A DNA stretch of 64,000 nucleotides, taken from Rhodococcus sovatensis. Its GTDB lineage: Bacteria; Actinomycetota; Actinomycetes; Mycobacteriales; Mycobacteriaceae. A program made the position numbers and the translations under genes. Location: assembly GCF_037327425.1 (NCBI RefSeq), contig NZ_CP147846.1, positions 992,001 through 1,056,000 on the forward strand, written 5' to 3'. Positions within the stretch are counted from its first letter, which is position 1, and each line of letters begins with the position of its first letter. Under the pieces are notes generated by a model, which saw nothing but the letters and a program-made list of their open reading frames with translations, did not search any database and was not told where the DNA came from. Positions 8,388 through 16,902 of this stretch are shown piece after piece.

Positions 8388-9311
8388 CTACGCTTGCAAC
8401 ATCTCCGGGGGGAGTGCCGATTCTTGACTGTAGTAGACCTCCTCGAATTCGTCTGGTGTGAGGTAATCGAGTGTGCTGTGCAGGCGTCGCTGGTTGAACC
8501 AGTCGACCCATCCCATCGTGGCGAACTCGACATCGTCGATCGTCTTCATCGGGCCGTTCAGGAACGGACTCCTCTTCGATACCGCCTCGGTCTTGAACAA
8601 CCCAATTGTGCTCTCCGCCAACGCATTGTCGTAGGCATCACCGACACTGCCGATCGATGCCGCAATCCCCTCGAGCACAAGCGTTTCCGCGAACGCGATC
8701 GACGTGTATTGACTGCCGGCGTCGCTGTGATGGATGAGCCCTGAGCCGACGCGGTGACCACAGTGATCTCGTCGCCACAGTGCCATCTTCAGCGCCGTGG
8801 TGACCATATTGGTGTCTTTCACCGTCGAGGCGTGCCAACCCACGATAGCTCGGGAGAAGCAGTCGATGACGAACGCGACGTAGACGAACCCCGCCCATGT
8901 TCTGGTGTACGTGAAGTCGGTGACCCATTTCCGATTCGGGGCCTCGGAAGTGAAGTCACGGTCGAGTAGGTCAGGGGCCCGCGTGGCATTCTTGCCACCC
9001 TGGATCGTGGTGCGATGCCGTCTGCCTCGAACGACGCCGGACATGTCTTCGTCGCCCATCAGCCGGTCGACCGTGCAGGCAGCGGCGCTATGGCCCTTCC
9101 TGCGCAGGTGACGGTACATCTTGCGCCGACCGTACAGCTCTTCCGGTTCGCCGACCGTGTCGCGGAGAGCGTCGGTGAGGTAGGCGTCGGAGATCGTGCG
9201 GGCCGATGGTGGTGCGGTTTTCCAGTTGCGATACGTACGTGGGGCGACCTGCACTCCGTGCTCGGTGAGCACGCGGCAGATCGACTCGACCCGGTAGTTC
9301 TCTGCACGCAT
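8388..9311 (-). CDS. IS3-family transposase OrfB (catalytic subunit)
   Basis: A 307-residue rve-fold DDE transposase. The motifs are WVTDFTYTRTWAGFVYVAFVID (first Asp), GLIHHSDAGSQYTS (second Asp) and NALAESTIGLFKTE (Glu), preceded by the HTH_21 segment. It lies one frame away from OrfA and begins where OrfA ends, so the active transposase would come from a programmed -1 frameshift fusing the two. It appears complete. Confidence 0.93.
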   Translation of the reverse strand: MRAENYRVESICRVLTEHGVQVAPRTYRNWKTAPPSARTISDAYLTDALRDTVGEPEELYGRRKMYRHLRRKGHSAAACTVDRLMGDEDMSGVVRGRRHRTTIQGGKNATRAPDLLDRDFTSEAPNRKWVTDFTYTRTWAGFVYVAFVIDCFSRAIVGWHASTVKDTNMVTTALKMALWRRDHCGHRVGSGLIHHSDAGSQYTSIAFAETLVLEGIAASIGSVGDAYDNALAESTIGLFKTEAVSKRSPFLNGPMKTIDDVEFATMGWVDWFNQRRLHSTLDYLTPDEFEEVYYSQESALPPEMLQA

Positions 9312-9328
9312 CTGATCGATGAACTGGA

Positions 9329-9652
9329 CTATTTGCGGCGGCGAGGGTCGAGCTCCCTCGCGAAGAAAATCGATGCCGACTTCAGAATCTCGTTGGCTTC
9401 CTTGAGATCTCGGTTCTCACGTTCGAGTTCCTTGATACGTTGCTGCTCCTCCGTTGTTGCACCGCGAGCTTGGTCGGCATCGATCTGAGCCTGGCGTGTC
9501 CAGAGCCGGAGTGACTCCGCGCCGACACCCAATTTCGGTCCGATCGCCTTGCACGCGCCGTACACGGAGTTGTACTCGTGGAGGTGGTCTAGGACCATCT
9601 TCACCGCACGCTCACGTTGCTCGGCCGGGTAACGCTTCGACATATGCTTCAT
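9329..9652 (-). CDS. IS3-family OrfA (HTH protein)
   Basis: A 107-residue protein with a helix-turn-helix at the N-terminus (YPAEQRERAVKMVLDHL, then SLRLWTRQAQ) and a C-terminal leucine-zipper helix (IKELERENRDLKEANEILKS) ending SASIFFARELDP, the standard ending of IS3-group OrfA. It supplies specific binding of the element ends and dimerisation when fused to OrfB. Confidence 0.93.
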   Translation of the reverse strand: MKHMSKRYPAEQRERAVKMVLDHLHEYNSVYGACKAIGPKLGVGAESLRLWTRQAQIDADQARGATTEEQQRIKELERENRDLKEANEILKSASIFFARELDPRRRK

Positions 9653-10055
9653 CCTTCACAAAGAACGAAGCGGCATCAAACCCGGTACGGTTCATCCTGG
9701 TGCTCGCGGCTTTTGCGGCTCTTGATGTCAGGTACCTCGGTAACGAGCGCCGCGCCCGCGACGTCTACGACCAGGTTGCCGACGACAACTCTGTGGTGCC
9801 GCTGTCGCTCAAGGGGCTGGCAACTAAGTCCGGATCGTCGGGAAAGTGGTACTACCCGAGCCGGTATGCAACCTGGTCAATCCTCTACTTCTATGGTCCA
9901 CTCGCTCTCGTCGGCGGCGTTCTTTTGGTGGTCGCGTTGCTCTCAGGACCGGCCGAGAAGTCGGGCGCCTCGAATCTGTGCGGAGAAAGATCCAGCCAGC
10001 AGAGGTAACGGGCGGCTCGACCTGCCAATTGTCTAATCTGGTTTGGGCAGACGTT

Positions 10056-10530
10056 GTGCCGAGTTGTACGGGCACAAGTGCGAGATGGCCCGAACGGCTT
10101 TGCTACCTGCTCGCCGTCGCTACTTCCTCGTATTTTCGACCATTCCCGCGATGGTGGAAACCTGTCTTAGGGGCGACTCTGCCCGATGCGCAGGCAGAGT
10201 TTGTTGCTCACCTAAGCCAACGAGACCACGCACCGCACGAGCCGACAAATTTGATGGAGTTTTCTCACGTCGCACGCACCGCCCAGGTCGACCTTGCTCC
10301 TCTACATAAGGCGATCGCGGACGCGGTCGACTCCGAAAAGTTCGGTATAGACGATGTAGCGGCGCGTTGCGTTCGTCCTGACAGCGCAAGCTCGTTCACG
10401 ACCGACCAAGTGGCGTTCGATAACACTGTGCCACCCGGGCACTACCCATGGTATGACAAACCTGAGGGCGAATTTCCCGACGACCTGTTCAAGTGGGTAG
10501 GTCGACGGACCGTGGCCGCCGGGCGAACCA
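10056..10530 (+). pseudogene. Unknown ORF downstream of the HIT-TM gene, cut by IS21
   Basis: The frame is open from a GTG at 10056 and enters the IS21 element at 10531. Joining 10530 to 12964 (dropping the element and one ACCA copy) gives a natural stop at 12999-13001 after a tail TQPAQYFVSGGG, so only about a dozen residues were cut off. The protein would be about 170 residues, soluble, with DAQAEFVAHLSQRD and FPDDLFKWVGRRTVAAG segments. I recognise no family. It is 47 bp after the HIT-TM gene on the same strand, so it is a candidate third member of the TIR operon. The start is uncertain. Confidence 0.45.
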
Positions 10531-10592
10531 TGACGGCGCTCATCGAATTTCCCTGATCGTGCTCAATGAAATTCCCTACCCGTGAGCGGTCT

Positions 10593-11435
10593 TCACTGTA
10601 GTGGTTGGCGGGTTCCGGTGGTGGCTTTGCGGAGCTTCTCCGATCTGGCGTTGTGGTCTCGTAGGCGGTAGGAATCGCCGTCGAGGTTGAGCACGACCGA
10701 TCGATGTAGAAGTCGGTCGAGCATGGCTGCGGCGACGGTGTTGTCTCCGAGCACTTCACCCCAGGATCCGACGCCACGGTTGGTGGTCATCACGATCGAT
10801 GTCTTCATATACCGTTGCGAGACAACTTGAAACAGCGCTGATGCTGCCTCACCGGGTAGCGGTAGGTATCCGAGTTCGTCGACGACGAGAAGTGTCGGTC
10901 CGGCATAGAACCGCATCGTCGTGGCCCACCGGCCCTCCAACGCAGCTCGGTGGCAGCGGGCGGCGAGATCGGCTGCGGTGGTGAAATACGTCCGATACCC
11001 AGCGTGTGCTGCGGCTCTCGCCAACCCGACGGACAGGTGCGTCTTCCCGACCCCGGGCGGTCCGATGAGCAGCACGTTCGTCGCTGTTTCGAGGTATCGG
11101 CAGGTCGCTAGCTCCTCGATGAGCTTGCGGTCGACACCGGCAGCGGCGTCGTAGTCGAAGTCCTCGAGCGAGGCTGGTGTCGGTAGGCATGCGAACCGAA
11201 GTCTTCCGGTCAACCGGCGGGCTTCGGTGGCCTCGACCTCGATCGAGAGCAACCGGTCCAGCGCCGCGGTCATCGACAGTTCCTCGGCTGCGGCTTGGTC
11301 GAGGACCGACGGTAGCGCTTCGGCCGCGTCGTGCAGTTTCAGCACTGCGAGATGTCCGCGCAAGCGTTGGTAGAGGCTCGCTGCTTCGGCGGTGTTCGGT
11401 GCCGGTATCCGGTCGGTGGATTTGTTGTCGGTCAT
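10593..11435 (-). CDS. istB: IS21-family helper ATPase IstB (second element)
   Basis: A 280-residue AAA+ ATPase with Walker A GPPGVGKTH and Walker B LLVVDELGYLPL, followed by the sensor region VMTTNRGVGSWGEVLGD typical of IstB. Its start overlaps the istA stop by 4 bp. It acts with IstA in target selection and strand transfer, and appears intact. Its sequence around the ATPase core is of the common IstB type, unlike the more divergent copy at 129-944. Confidence 0.95.
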   Translation of the reverse strand: MTDNKSTDRIPAPNTAEAASLYQRLRGHLAVLKLHDAAEALPSVLDQAAAEELSMTAALDRLLSIEVEATEARRLTGRLRFACLPTPASLEDFDYDAAAGVDRKLIEELATCRYLETATNVLLIGPPGVGKTHLSVGLARAAAHAGYRTYFTTAADLAARCHRAALEGRWATTMRFYAGPTLLVVDELGYLPLPGEAASALFQVVSQRYMKTSIVMTTNRGVGSWGEVLGDNTVAAAMLDRLLHRSVVLNLDGDSYRLRDHNARSEKLRKATTGTRQPLQ

Positions 11436-12868
11436 GACAGGGTGTTCCTTCCGTGCGCGGCGCGTTCGTAGATCGAGAGGTCGTAGACGATTGCATCGCT
11501 CGTGTCGGATTCAGTTGCACCACTGCCGGCCTCGTTCAACTCTGCGTGCGTGGGGTGTGCTGTTCCGGTGGCGGTTCGCAGGATGTCCGCTGCAGCGAGA
11601 GACTCGGGTCCGGGTGGGATGCGTTCCTTGCGGCGGTGCGGGCGACCGGTGTTGGCGCCGGCCATCGCCGCTTGTTCGAGGGCGTAGATGTGGCCGTGAT
11701 CGCGGACCATCGCACCGGTTCCGTCTGCTGCCAGCCGGTGTCTGGCGATGGTGATGTTCGAGGGGGTGACGATGTCGATGACATCGGTTCCGAGGACTTG
11801 GGTGACCGTCACGGTGGCCGATGCGAGCTCGGGAGGGACGGAGTAGCGGTTGCCGCGATAGGACACCAACGCCTGCCGGGAGACCACTCGTTCGGTGGTC
11901 ACGATCGCCGGATAGGTGGTCGCTGGCATCGGGTGCAGTCCTTCGGAGGTGGCGAGCGTTGCTACCGATGTTTTGCCGTCTTTCGTCGCTCGCAGACGGG
12001 TATCGCCGCGGAGACTACAGAACCGATCGAGGCTGGCTTGGGCTTGCTCGACCGTCAGATCGTCGGCCAGTGTTCTCCACCAACGCTGTGCTGCAGTGTG
12101 ATTGGACTTCTCTACTGCACCTTTGCGGTTCCCGCGCCTCGGTGGGCAGATCGCGACGGACACACCGTAATGTTTGGCGACGCCGGCGAAGCTGGCGGTG
12201 ATCCGACCCGATTCGGGAAGACACACGGTCGCCATTCGGTCGAACCGCCACACCCTGCTCACCCCGCCGAGGCCCCGGCAGATCCGGTCGAGCCCGTCGA
12301 CGACACGCGGCTGAGTCATCTCGGGTGCAAGGATTCCGCGCCATTTCCCCGAGCACGCCAAGGTCCCGACGAACAGATGTGCCATCGATCCCCATCCCCA
12401 CGAGGCAGGTGGGTTGGGCAGATCGACCCAATCCCATTGTGTCTCTTCACCCGGCGGGTGTTCGATGACAGCGTTGGGTCTTTCGGTGGCGGTCAGGCAG
12501 GCTTGGCAGATCGGGCGTAGTCCCAACTCGCGGATCTTGCGGGAGAGCGTTTGATACGACATCGCGTAGCCAAGGTCCTCGAGCTCGTCGCAGAGCGTGC
12601 GCACCCACAAGTGGGGGTCGTCGAGTAGCCGTGCGGTGACGTAGGCGAGGAACACCTCGAACGGGTCCGGGATGCTGCGTTTGCGCACTCCGGGGGTGGT
12701 GGTGCCGTTCAGATACGACCGGATCGTCTTCGGGTCTCGGCCGGTGTGTCGGGCGATCGCAGCGGTCGTCCACCCGCGTTTCTTCAGGGCCTGTATTTCC
12801 ACATCTTCCTCCTGTGTAAGCATGAGGAGCGGGTCTCCTTCGATAGCTGGTGTGTGGTCAGAGACCAT
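11432..12868 (-). CDS. istA: IS21-family transposase IstA (second element)
   Basis: A 478-residue transposase. The N-terminus carries a helix-turn-helix with IQALKKRGWTTAAIARHTGR, and the rve catalytic core follows (TQWDWVDLPNP, KHYGVSVAICPPRRGNRKGAVEKSN with the catalytic Glu), then the C-terminal part VSYRGNRYSVPPEL. The ATG at 12868 is near an upstream in-frame methionine at 12820; the longer form is kept but its first residues are not conserved-looking. Overlaps istB by 4 bp. Intact. Confidence 0.93.
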   Translation of the reverse strand: MVSDHTPAIEGDPLLMLTQEEDVEIQALKKRGWTTAAIARHTGRDPKTIRSYLNGTTTPGVRKRSIPDPFEVFLAYVTARLLDDPHLWVRTLCDELEDLGYAMSYQTLSRKIRELGLRPICQACLTATERPNAVIEHPPGEETQWDWVDLPNPPASWGWGSMAHLFVGTLACSGKWRGILAPEMTQPRVVDGLDRICRGLGGVSRVWRFDRMATVCLPESGRITASFAGVAKHYGVSVAICPPRRGNRKGAVEKSNHTAAQRWWRTLADDLTVEQAQASLDRFCSLRGDTRLRATKDGKTSVATLATSEGLHPMPATTYPAIVTTERVVSRQALVSYRGNRYSVPPELASATVTVTQVLGTDVIDIVTPSNITIARHRLAADGTGAMVRDHGHIYALEQAAMAGANTGRPHRRKERIPPGPESLAAADILRTATGTAHPTHAELNEAGSGATESDTSDAIVYDLSIYERAAHGRNTLS

Positions 12869-13042
12869 CAGCTTCGGTGGAGACCCGCCCTCGTTGGCGA
12901 TGCCACACGGGTAGGGAATTTCGATAAGCGAAACTAGGGAATTTCAGCGAGCGCCGTCAACCACACAGCCAGCCCAATATTTTGTTTCCGGTGGGGGCTG
13001 ATGTGGGTGTGGCAGGGCCCAGATCGGCCGTGGTCCGACTAG

Positions 13043-14723
13043 CCTGGGGCTTTCATGCCGGTAGTTAGTGGCGGCGTGTCAAGATGGTGGAATGGTGCCT
13101 TGAACTGGGAGAATTCGACTTACCACAGTTGAAACCCGACCAGTTCGAGAGGCACCATCCCGGTGAGTAAGTCTACGTCGCCCTACCCCGCCCTGTCTGT
13201 CGATGCCACCGGAGGCGGCATCGTGTCGCACGCCGGAGCGGTGACACTGCTCCGAACCGCGGACGCTACCGGGCTCACCGCAGCGTTGTCCGGGCAGCTT
13301 TCGTTGTGGCGGAAACCGTTGGCGCAGTTCGACCCCGGCAAAATCATCACCGACCTCGCCGTGTCGTTGGCGCTCGGTGGTGACTGCCTCGCCGACATCG
13401 CGACCCTGCGCGAACACACCGCCGTGTTCGGGAAAGTACCCTCCGACCCAACCGTCTCCAGACTGATCGCAACCTTGGCCGCAGATGCCCCTGCAGTCCT
13501 GACCGCCATCGACACTGCCCGAGCAGCCGCTCGCGCCGCAGCATGGAAACATGCCGGCAAGGACGCACCCGATCACGGCATCACCGCAGACAACCCGATC
13601 GTGATCGACCTCGACGCCACCCTCGTCACCGCCCACTCCGACAAACAGCTCGCCGCACCAACATACAAGCGCGGGTATGGCTTTCACCCACTCCTCGCCT
13701 TCGTCGATCACGGGCAGGCAGGGACGGGCGAGCCCCTCGCAGCACTGCTGCGCGCCGGCAACGCCGGCTCGAACACCGCCGCCGACCACATCGCCGTCAC
13801 CCGCGCGGCGCTCGCACAACTGCCGTTCACCACCGGCGGCCGCCCCGGCAAGAAGGTACTGGTCCGCACCGATGGAGCGGGAGCCAGCCATGTCTTCATG
13901 TCGTGGTTGCATCGGCAGCGGGTGTCGTATTCGATCGGGTTCGGGCTCACCGACGCCATGGTCGCCGCACTGGGCGAGGTCCCCGACACTGCGTGGTCGG
14001 TCGCGGTCGACGCCGATGAGAAGGTCCGCGACGGTGCCTGGGTGATTGACGCGACCGGTGTCCTCGACCTCGGGGCATGGCCGCCGGGGATGCGTGTGGT
14101 GATCAGGAAGGAGCGCCCGCATCCGGGTGCTCAATTGCGTTTCACCGATACCGACGGACTGCGGCTCACTGCGTTCGCCACGAACACAGTCCGTGGTCAA
14201 GTTCAGGTTCTCGAACTGCGGCACCGTCGCCGTGCACGCTGCGAGGACCGGATCCGTATCGCGAAAGATACTGGGCTGAGCAATCTTCCGTTGCACGGGT
14301 TCGATCAGAATCGGATCTGGCTTGCCATCGTCGCTCTCGCACTCGACCTGACCGCGTGGACTCAGATGCTCGGTTTCACCGATCACGACGCTCGCAGGTG
14401 GGAGCCGAAACGGCTACGGTTGCGGATTTTTTCCGTCGCCGGACGCATCGCCCACCATGCCCGCCGCATCCACCTGCGACTGTCGAAAAGTGCGACCTGG
14501 TCCGACCTGATCGTCACCGCACTGAACCGGTTGGCGGCACTGACCGCACCCGCCTGACCGGACCCACCGACCGATCGACCCGAAAGACCCCTCTCGGACA
14601 GTGGAACCGAGCGCCCAGCCGAACGATATCGGCACAGTCACCATGCCCGAAGCCGCAATCGAGCTCGAAAACCGCAATCTCGAACCGCTCAGGCCGACAC
14701 ATCGGCCTCATGCAAGATCGAGG
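13043..14723 (+). mobile_element. IS1380-family element, complete
   Basis: The ends are CCTGGGGCTTTCATG at the left and, as complement, CCTCGATCTTGCATG at the right. A 4-bp duplication CTAG lies at 13039-13042 and 14724-14727. The transposase fills most of its 1681 bp. A truncated relative in opposite orientation lies 0.5 kb downstream and also abuts a CTAG, suggesting a preference for that target. Confidence 0.88.
13163..14557 (+). CDS. IS1380-family transposase
   Basis: A 464-residue DDE transposase starting at GTG (MSKSTSPYPALSVDATGGG). The core contains VIDLDATLVTAHSDKQ (first Asp), KVLVRTDGAGASHVFMSWL (second Asp) and HRRRARCEDRIRIAKDTGLSNLP (Glu region), then the basic C-terminus RIAHHARRIHLRLS. 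These are standard for actinobacterial IS1380-type transposases. It is complete. The long opposite-strand frame over the same bases is a high-GC shadow. Confidence 0.93.
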   Translation: MSKSTSPYPALSVDATGGGIVSHAGAVTLLRTADATGLTAALSGQLSLWRKPLAQFDPGKIITDLAVSLALGGDCLADIATLREHTAVFGKVPSDPTVSRLIATLAADAPAVLTAIDTARAAARAAAWKHAGKDAPDHGITADNPIVIDLDATLVTAHSDKQLAAPTYKRGYGFHPLLAFVDHGQAGTGEPLAALLRAGNAGSNTAADHIAVTRAALAQLPFTTGGRPGKKVLVRTDGAGASHVFMSWLHRQRVSYSIGFGLTDAMVAALGEVPDTAWSVAVDADEKVRDGAWVIDATGVLDLGAWPPGMRVVIRKERPHPGAQLRFTDTDGLRLTAFATNTVRGQVQVLELRHRRRARCEDRIRIAKDTGLSNLPLHGFDQNRIWLAIVALALDLTAWTQMLGFTDHDARRWEPKRLRLRIFSVAGRIAHHARRIHLRLSKSATWSDLIVTALNRLAALTAPA

Positions 14724-14816
14724 CTAGCGGGGACCTGCGCAGCGCTCAAGCTCTTGCGACGTAGGTACGACATCCCAGAAGGCAATTAGGATACGAGTTT
14801 CGTCCGAACTGATGTC

Positions 14817-15047
14817 GTGTCGAATCACATGTCGCCGCGATACTCGTTGCGCAACGATGCCCGTCTGAAAGACGAAAGGAATGGGTGTCGAAGTATCGGT
14901 CAAGCACTCTATGTAGCTTCCCATCGATGGTCAGCGCAGGATCTGATCTTGATAATCGAGAAGTACCTGGCCGGGGATATTGGCCCCGAATTGGCCGAGG
15001 ATTTCCTGGGCAAGGTCTACGCCGGCGAGGCGAGTGTCGGTGAGTAG
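14817..15047 (+). CDS. Small hypothetical ORF between IS1380 copies
   Basis: A 76-codon frame opens with GTG. Its second half (SAQDLILIIEKYLAGDIGPELAEDFLGKVYAGE) has a natural amphipathic, acidic composition and high GC at third positions; the first 35 residues look noncoding. It may be the tail of a gene whose front was removed by the IS1380 insertion that ends at 14723. An opposite-strand frame (14931-15353) covers the same bases but runs into the IS1380 remnant and is less convincing. No family is recognised. Confidence 0.35.
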   Translation: MSNHMSPRYSLRNDARLKDERNGCRSIGQALYVASHRWSAQDLILIIEKYLAGDIGPELAEDFLGKVYAGEASVGE

Positions 15048-15192
15048 TTGTGTTGCGGTGATGGTGTGGGACGCTGATATTTGGTCTGACTTGACGATGA
15101 GATTGTTCGAAATATCGCGCTTGTGGTCGCCGGAGATCAATTGGCGTCCGGCGATGTTGCTGAGCAGGATTTCAAATGTGATGGTGTCGCAC

Positions 15193-15723
15193 TCAAGGGT
15201 GGAATCCGAAGCCTCGTTTGTAGGTCGGGGCTGCAGATTCCTTCTCCGAGTGTGCGGTGACGAGGGTGGCATCGAGGTCGATGACGATCGGATCCGCAGC
15301 GGTGATGTCGCGATCAGGAGCATGGTTGCCGGCGTGTCCCCACGCGGTCGCACGGGCCGATGCTCGGGCTGTGTCGATCGCGGTCAGCACTGCGGGCGCA
15401 TCTGCAGCGAGCAACGCGATCAGTCTGGAGACGGTCGGGTCGGAGGGCACTTTCCCGAACACGGCGGTGTGTTCGCGCAGGGTCGCGATGTCGGCGAGGC
15501 AGTCCCCGCCGAGTGTCAATGACACTGCGAGGTCGGTGATGATCTTGCCAGGATCGAACTGCGCCAACGGTTTCCGCCACGGCGACAAGCTGCGCGAGAG
15601 TGCAGTGGTGAGTCCGGTGACTTCGGCGGTTCGAAGCAGCGTCACCGCTCCGGAGTGCGACACGACACCGGTTCCAGTGGCATCGACGGACAGGGTGGGG
15701 TACGGCGACGTAGACTTGCTCAC
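15193..15723 (-). pseudogene. IS1380-family transposase, C-terminally truncated
   Basis: The first 176 residues align with the N-terminus of the transposase at 13163-14557 (MSKSTSPYPTLSVDATGTG through APTYKRGFGFHP) with scattered substitutions. The frame then ends in unrelated sequence, losing the second Asp and the Glu, so it cannot be active. The many silent and missense differences show that it is a separate, older copy rather than a recent duplication. Confidence 0.9.
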
Positions 15724-15843
15724 CAGAATGGTGCTCCTCGTGCTGGCTGGATTGTTTCCTTCGCAAGATCAATCTTCGCAGCTCAGAGCACCATTCTTCT
15801 GTTCTGACACGCCTCACCTACCTACCGGCGTGAAAGCCCGAGG
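15195..15843 (-). mobile_element. Truncated IS1380-family element
   Basis: The 5' end of the element is intact: its complement begins CCTCGGGCTTTCACGCCGG, next to CTAG at 15844-15847. Homology to the element at 13043 stops at about 15195, after some 650 bp. No second end is present. It is inverted relative to the complete copy. Confidence 0.85.
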
Positions 15844-15940
15844 CTAGCGAAAGAGGAAGAAATGTCCGGACGCAGGATTGGCTACCGGTTACTGGACATT
15901 CTGCTCGGCGCGTGCTGCCGGTCACGAGTTGAGCCGGGGT

Positions 15941-16585
15941 TTACTGTCCGGGGACCCAGCTTCCGGATCGGCCGCCGCCGTCCGACACGCACACCGTGTC
16001 CATGCCTTCCGGTGAGACCGCGATTCCTCGTGTTGACGGATCGCACGATGCACCCTGATCGGCGTAGGCGATGATCGGTGCCGAGCGCACCCAACGTGCA
16101 GTGCTTCGGCCTGCGTAGGCGCATTTGAGGAACGTGCCGTCCGAGGAGGTGGCGTGGTTGTCCACGTCTGGATCGCAGGAATCGTCGACGGCGGGGAGAG
16201 CGAGGGGAGGTTCCTCCGTCAGCTCGATCGTCGTCTCCGCCGGTGGGGGAGTTGTCAGGGAAGGAACGATCACAGTGGCGGGTGCCGCTTCCAGCGGCGT
16301 CGCCGGGATCGAATAGTCCTGATCGGCGGTTGCGTTCGTCCAATCGTCGGCGGTCAGTCCGGTTCCGAGACCGTAGACGATGGTCGCGACCGCGATGGCC
16401 TCGATTGCGCCGAGCGCAAGACCAGCAATCGCCAGCCCGCGGCCAGCTGGCCGCCAGAACGTCAGAATCCCGAACACGATCGCGACGGGAAACAGCCCCA
16501 GGAGCGCTGCAACGAGCGCGATCACGGCGTATGGGTTGATCGGGTCGACTGTCTTGCCCTGACTCTTGTTCAGATCGACGGTCAT
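15941..16585 (-). CDS. Membrane protein with DUF4190-like N-terminus
   Basis: A 214-residue protein. Two adjacent hydrophobic segments at about residues 19-41 and 47-70 (NPYAVIALVAALLGLFPVAIVFGIL, then GRGLAIAGLALGAIEAIAVAT) are typical of the small DUF4190 membrane domain. A Pro/Thr/Glu-rich linker follows, then a cysteine-containing extracytoplasmic-looking region (DDSCDPDVDN, LKCAYAGRSTARWV, ASCDPSTRG, VCVSDGGG). Similar exported tails occur in many actinobacterial surface proteins of unknown role. It stands alone on its strand inside the island. The function is unknown. Confidence 0.75.
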   Translation of the reverse strand: MTVDLNKSQGKTVDPINPYAVIALVAALLGLFPVAIVFGILTFWRPAGRGLAIAGLALGAIEAIAVATIVYGLGTGLTADDWTNATADQDYSIPATPLEAAPATVIVPSLTTPPPAETTIELTEEPPLALPAVDDSCDPDVDNHATSSDGTFLKCAYAGRSTARWVRSAPIIAYADQGASCDPSTRGIAVSPEGMDTVCVSDGGGRSGSWVPGQ

Positions 16586-16902
16586 CGCCGCGCCACTCCG
16601 TTCAGCAGGTTTAAGTAGTTGCGACGCTAGGCCGTCGGCCTCGGCCCGAAGAAACTACCCGCAGGTAACCATTCGGACGAATGAACACCTCCTCCAGACG
16701 CGTCGTGATGTGCTGACGGTGCCGGATCGAGCAGTTGCTGTTTTTGCGCGCAAGCGTAGCCGTCACGGCCGTCGCCACCAAGGCGAACGGATGCTCAGCA
16801 AGCAGGGCTGCGGCTCTGATGTTGCCCGAGAGTCACACGCTCGTCGTACAAAAGCTCGGAGCGGCAGGCAGTACGATAGGAACAGAGTTGAGGAGGTATC
16901 GA
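16586..16902. other. Intergenic region between the DUF4190 gene and the Fic pair
   Basis: About 320 bp contain no credible gene; the frames present lack consistent coding character. It must hold the divergent promoters of the membrane protein and the antitoxin-toxin pair. A TACGAT hexamer at 16873-16878 could serve as a -10 box for the latter, without a convincing -35. Confidence 0.4.

Larger units (their letters stand above)
8361..9694 (-). mobile_element. IS3-family element
   Basis: The ends are inverted repeats starting TGAACCGTACCGGGTTT, with a further shared GCCGCTTC. A 3-bp duplication TCC lies at 8358-8360 and 9695-9697, the length expected for IS3. The element is 1334 bp and carries the usual orfA/orfB pair. 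Clean excision restores the interrupted host frame, so the insertion has not been followed by visible decay. Confidence 0.92.
7724..10008 (+). pseudogene. HIT-domain/transmembrane fusion protein, interrupted by IS3
   Basis: Removing the IS3 element (8361-9694) and one copy of its TCC duplication restores one frame of 316 codons, from 7724-8360 joined to 9698-10008. Residues 1-150 are a HIT nucleotide hydrolase/transferase domain (CAFCDIVAG near the start; histidine triad HLHVHVV with His103, 105, 107). There is no stop before residues 150-315, which have a helix rich in charge (REDRRKHLDLISAAIERM), a KGWSITLAGAAFGVALV segment, and further hydrophobic segments at about 205-221 and 270-295. Start choice: GTG at 7724 overlapping the TIR stop. 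By context it could be the membrane effector or signal sensor of the TIR protein. As it stands the gene is inactivated at codon 213. Confidence 0.75.
10531..12959 (-). mobile_element. Second IS21-family element
   Basis: The ends are inverted repeats beginning TGACGGCGCTC, each followed by two spaced copies of an AATTTCCCT / AAATTCCCTACCCGTG block. A 4-bp duplication ACCA flanks the element (10527-10530 and 12960-12963). It contains istA and istB only and is not interrupted. Its ends and proteins differ from the IS21 element at 55-5881. Confidence 0.92.

Noticed and set aside
13079..14386. A 435-codon minus-strand frame
   Set aside because: It is antisense to the intact IS1380 transposase and rich in Gly/Arg/Val repeats without domain features.
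14931..15353. A 140-codon minus-strand frame with plausible helices at its C-terminal end
   Set aside because: Half of it lies out of frame over the truncated IS1380 transposase. The plus-strand ORF at 14817 has better third-position GC over the unique part.
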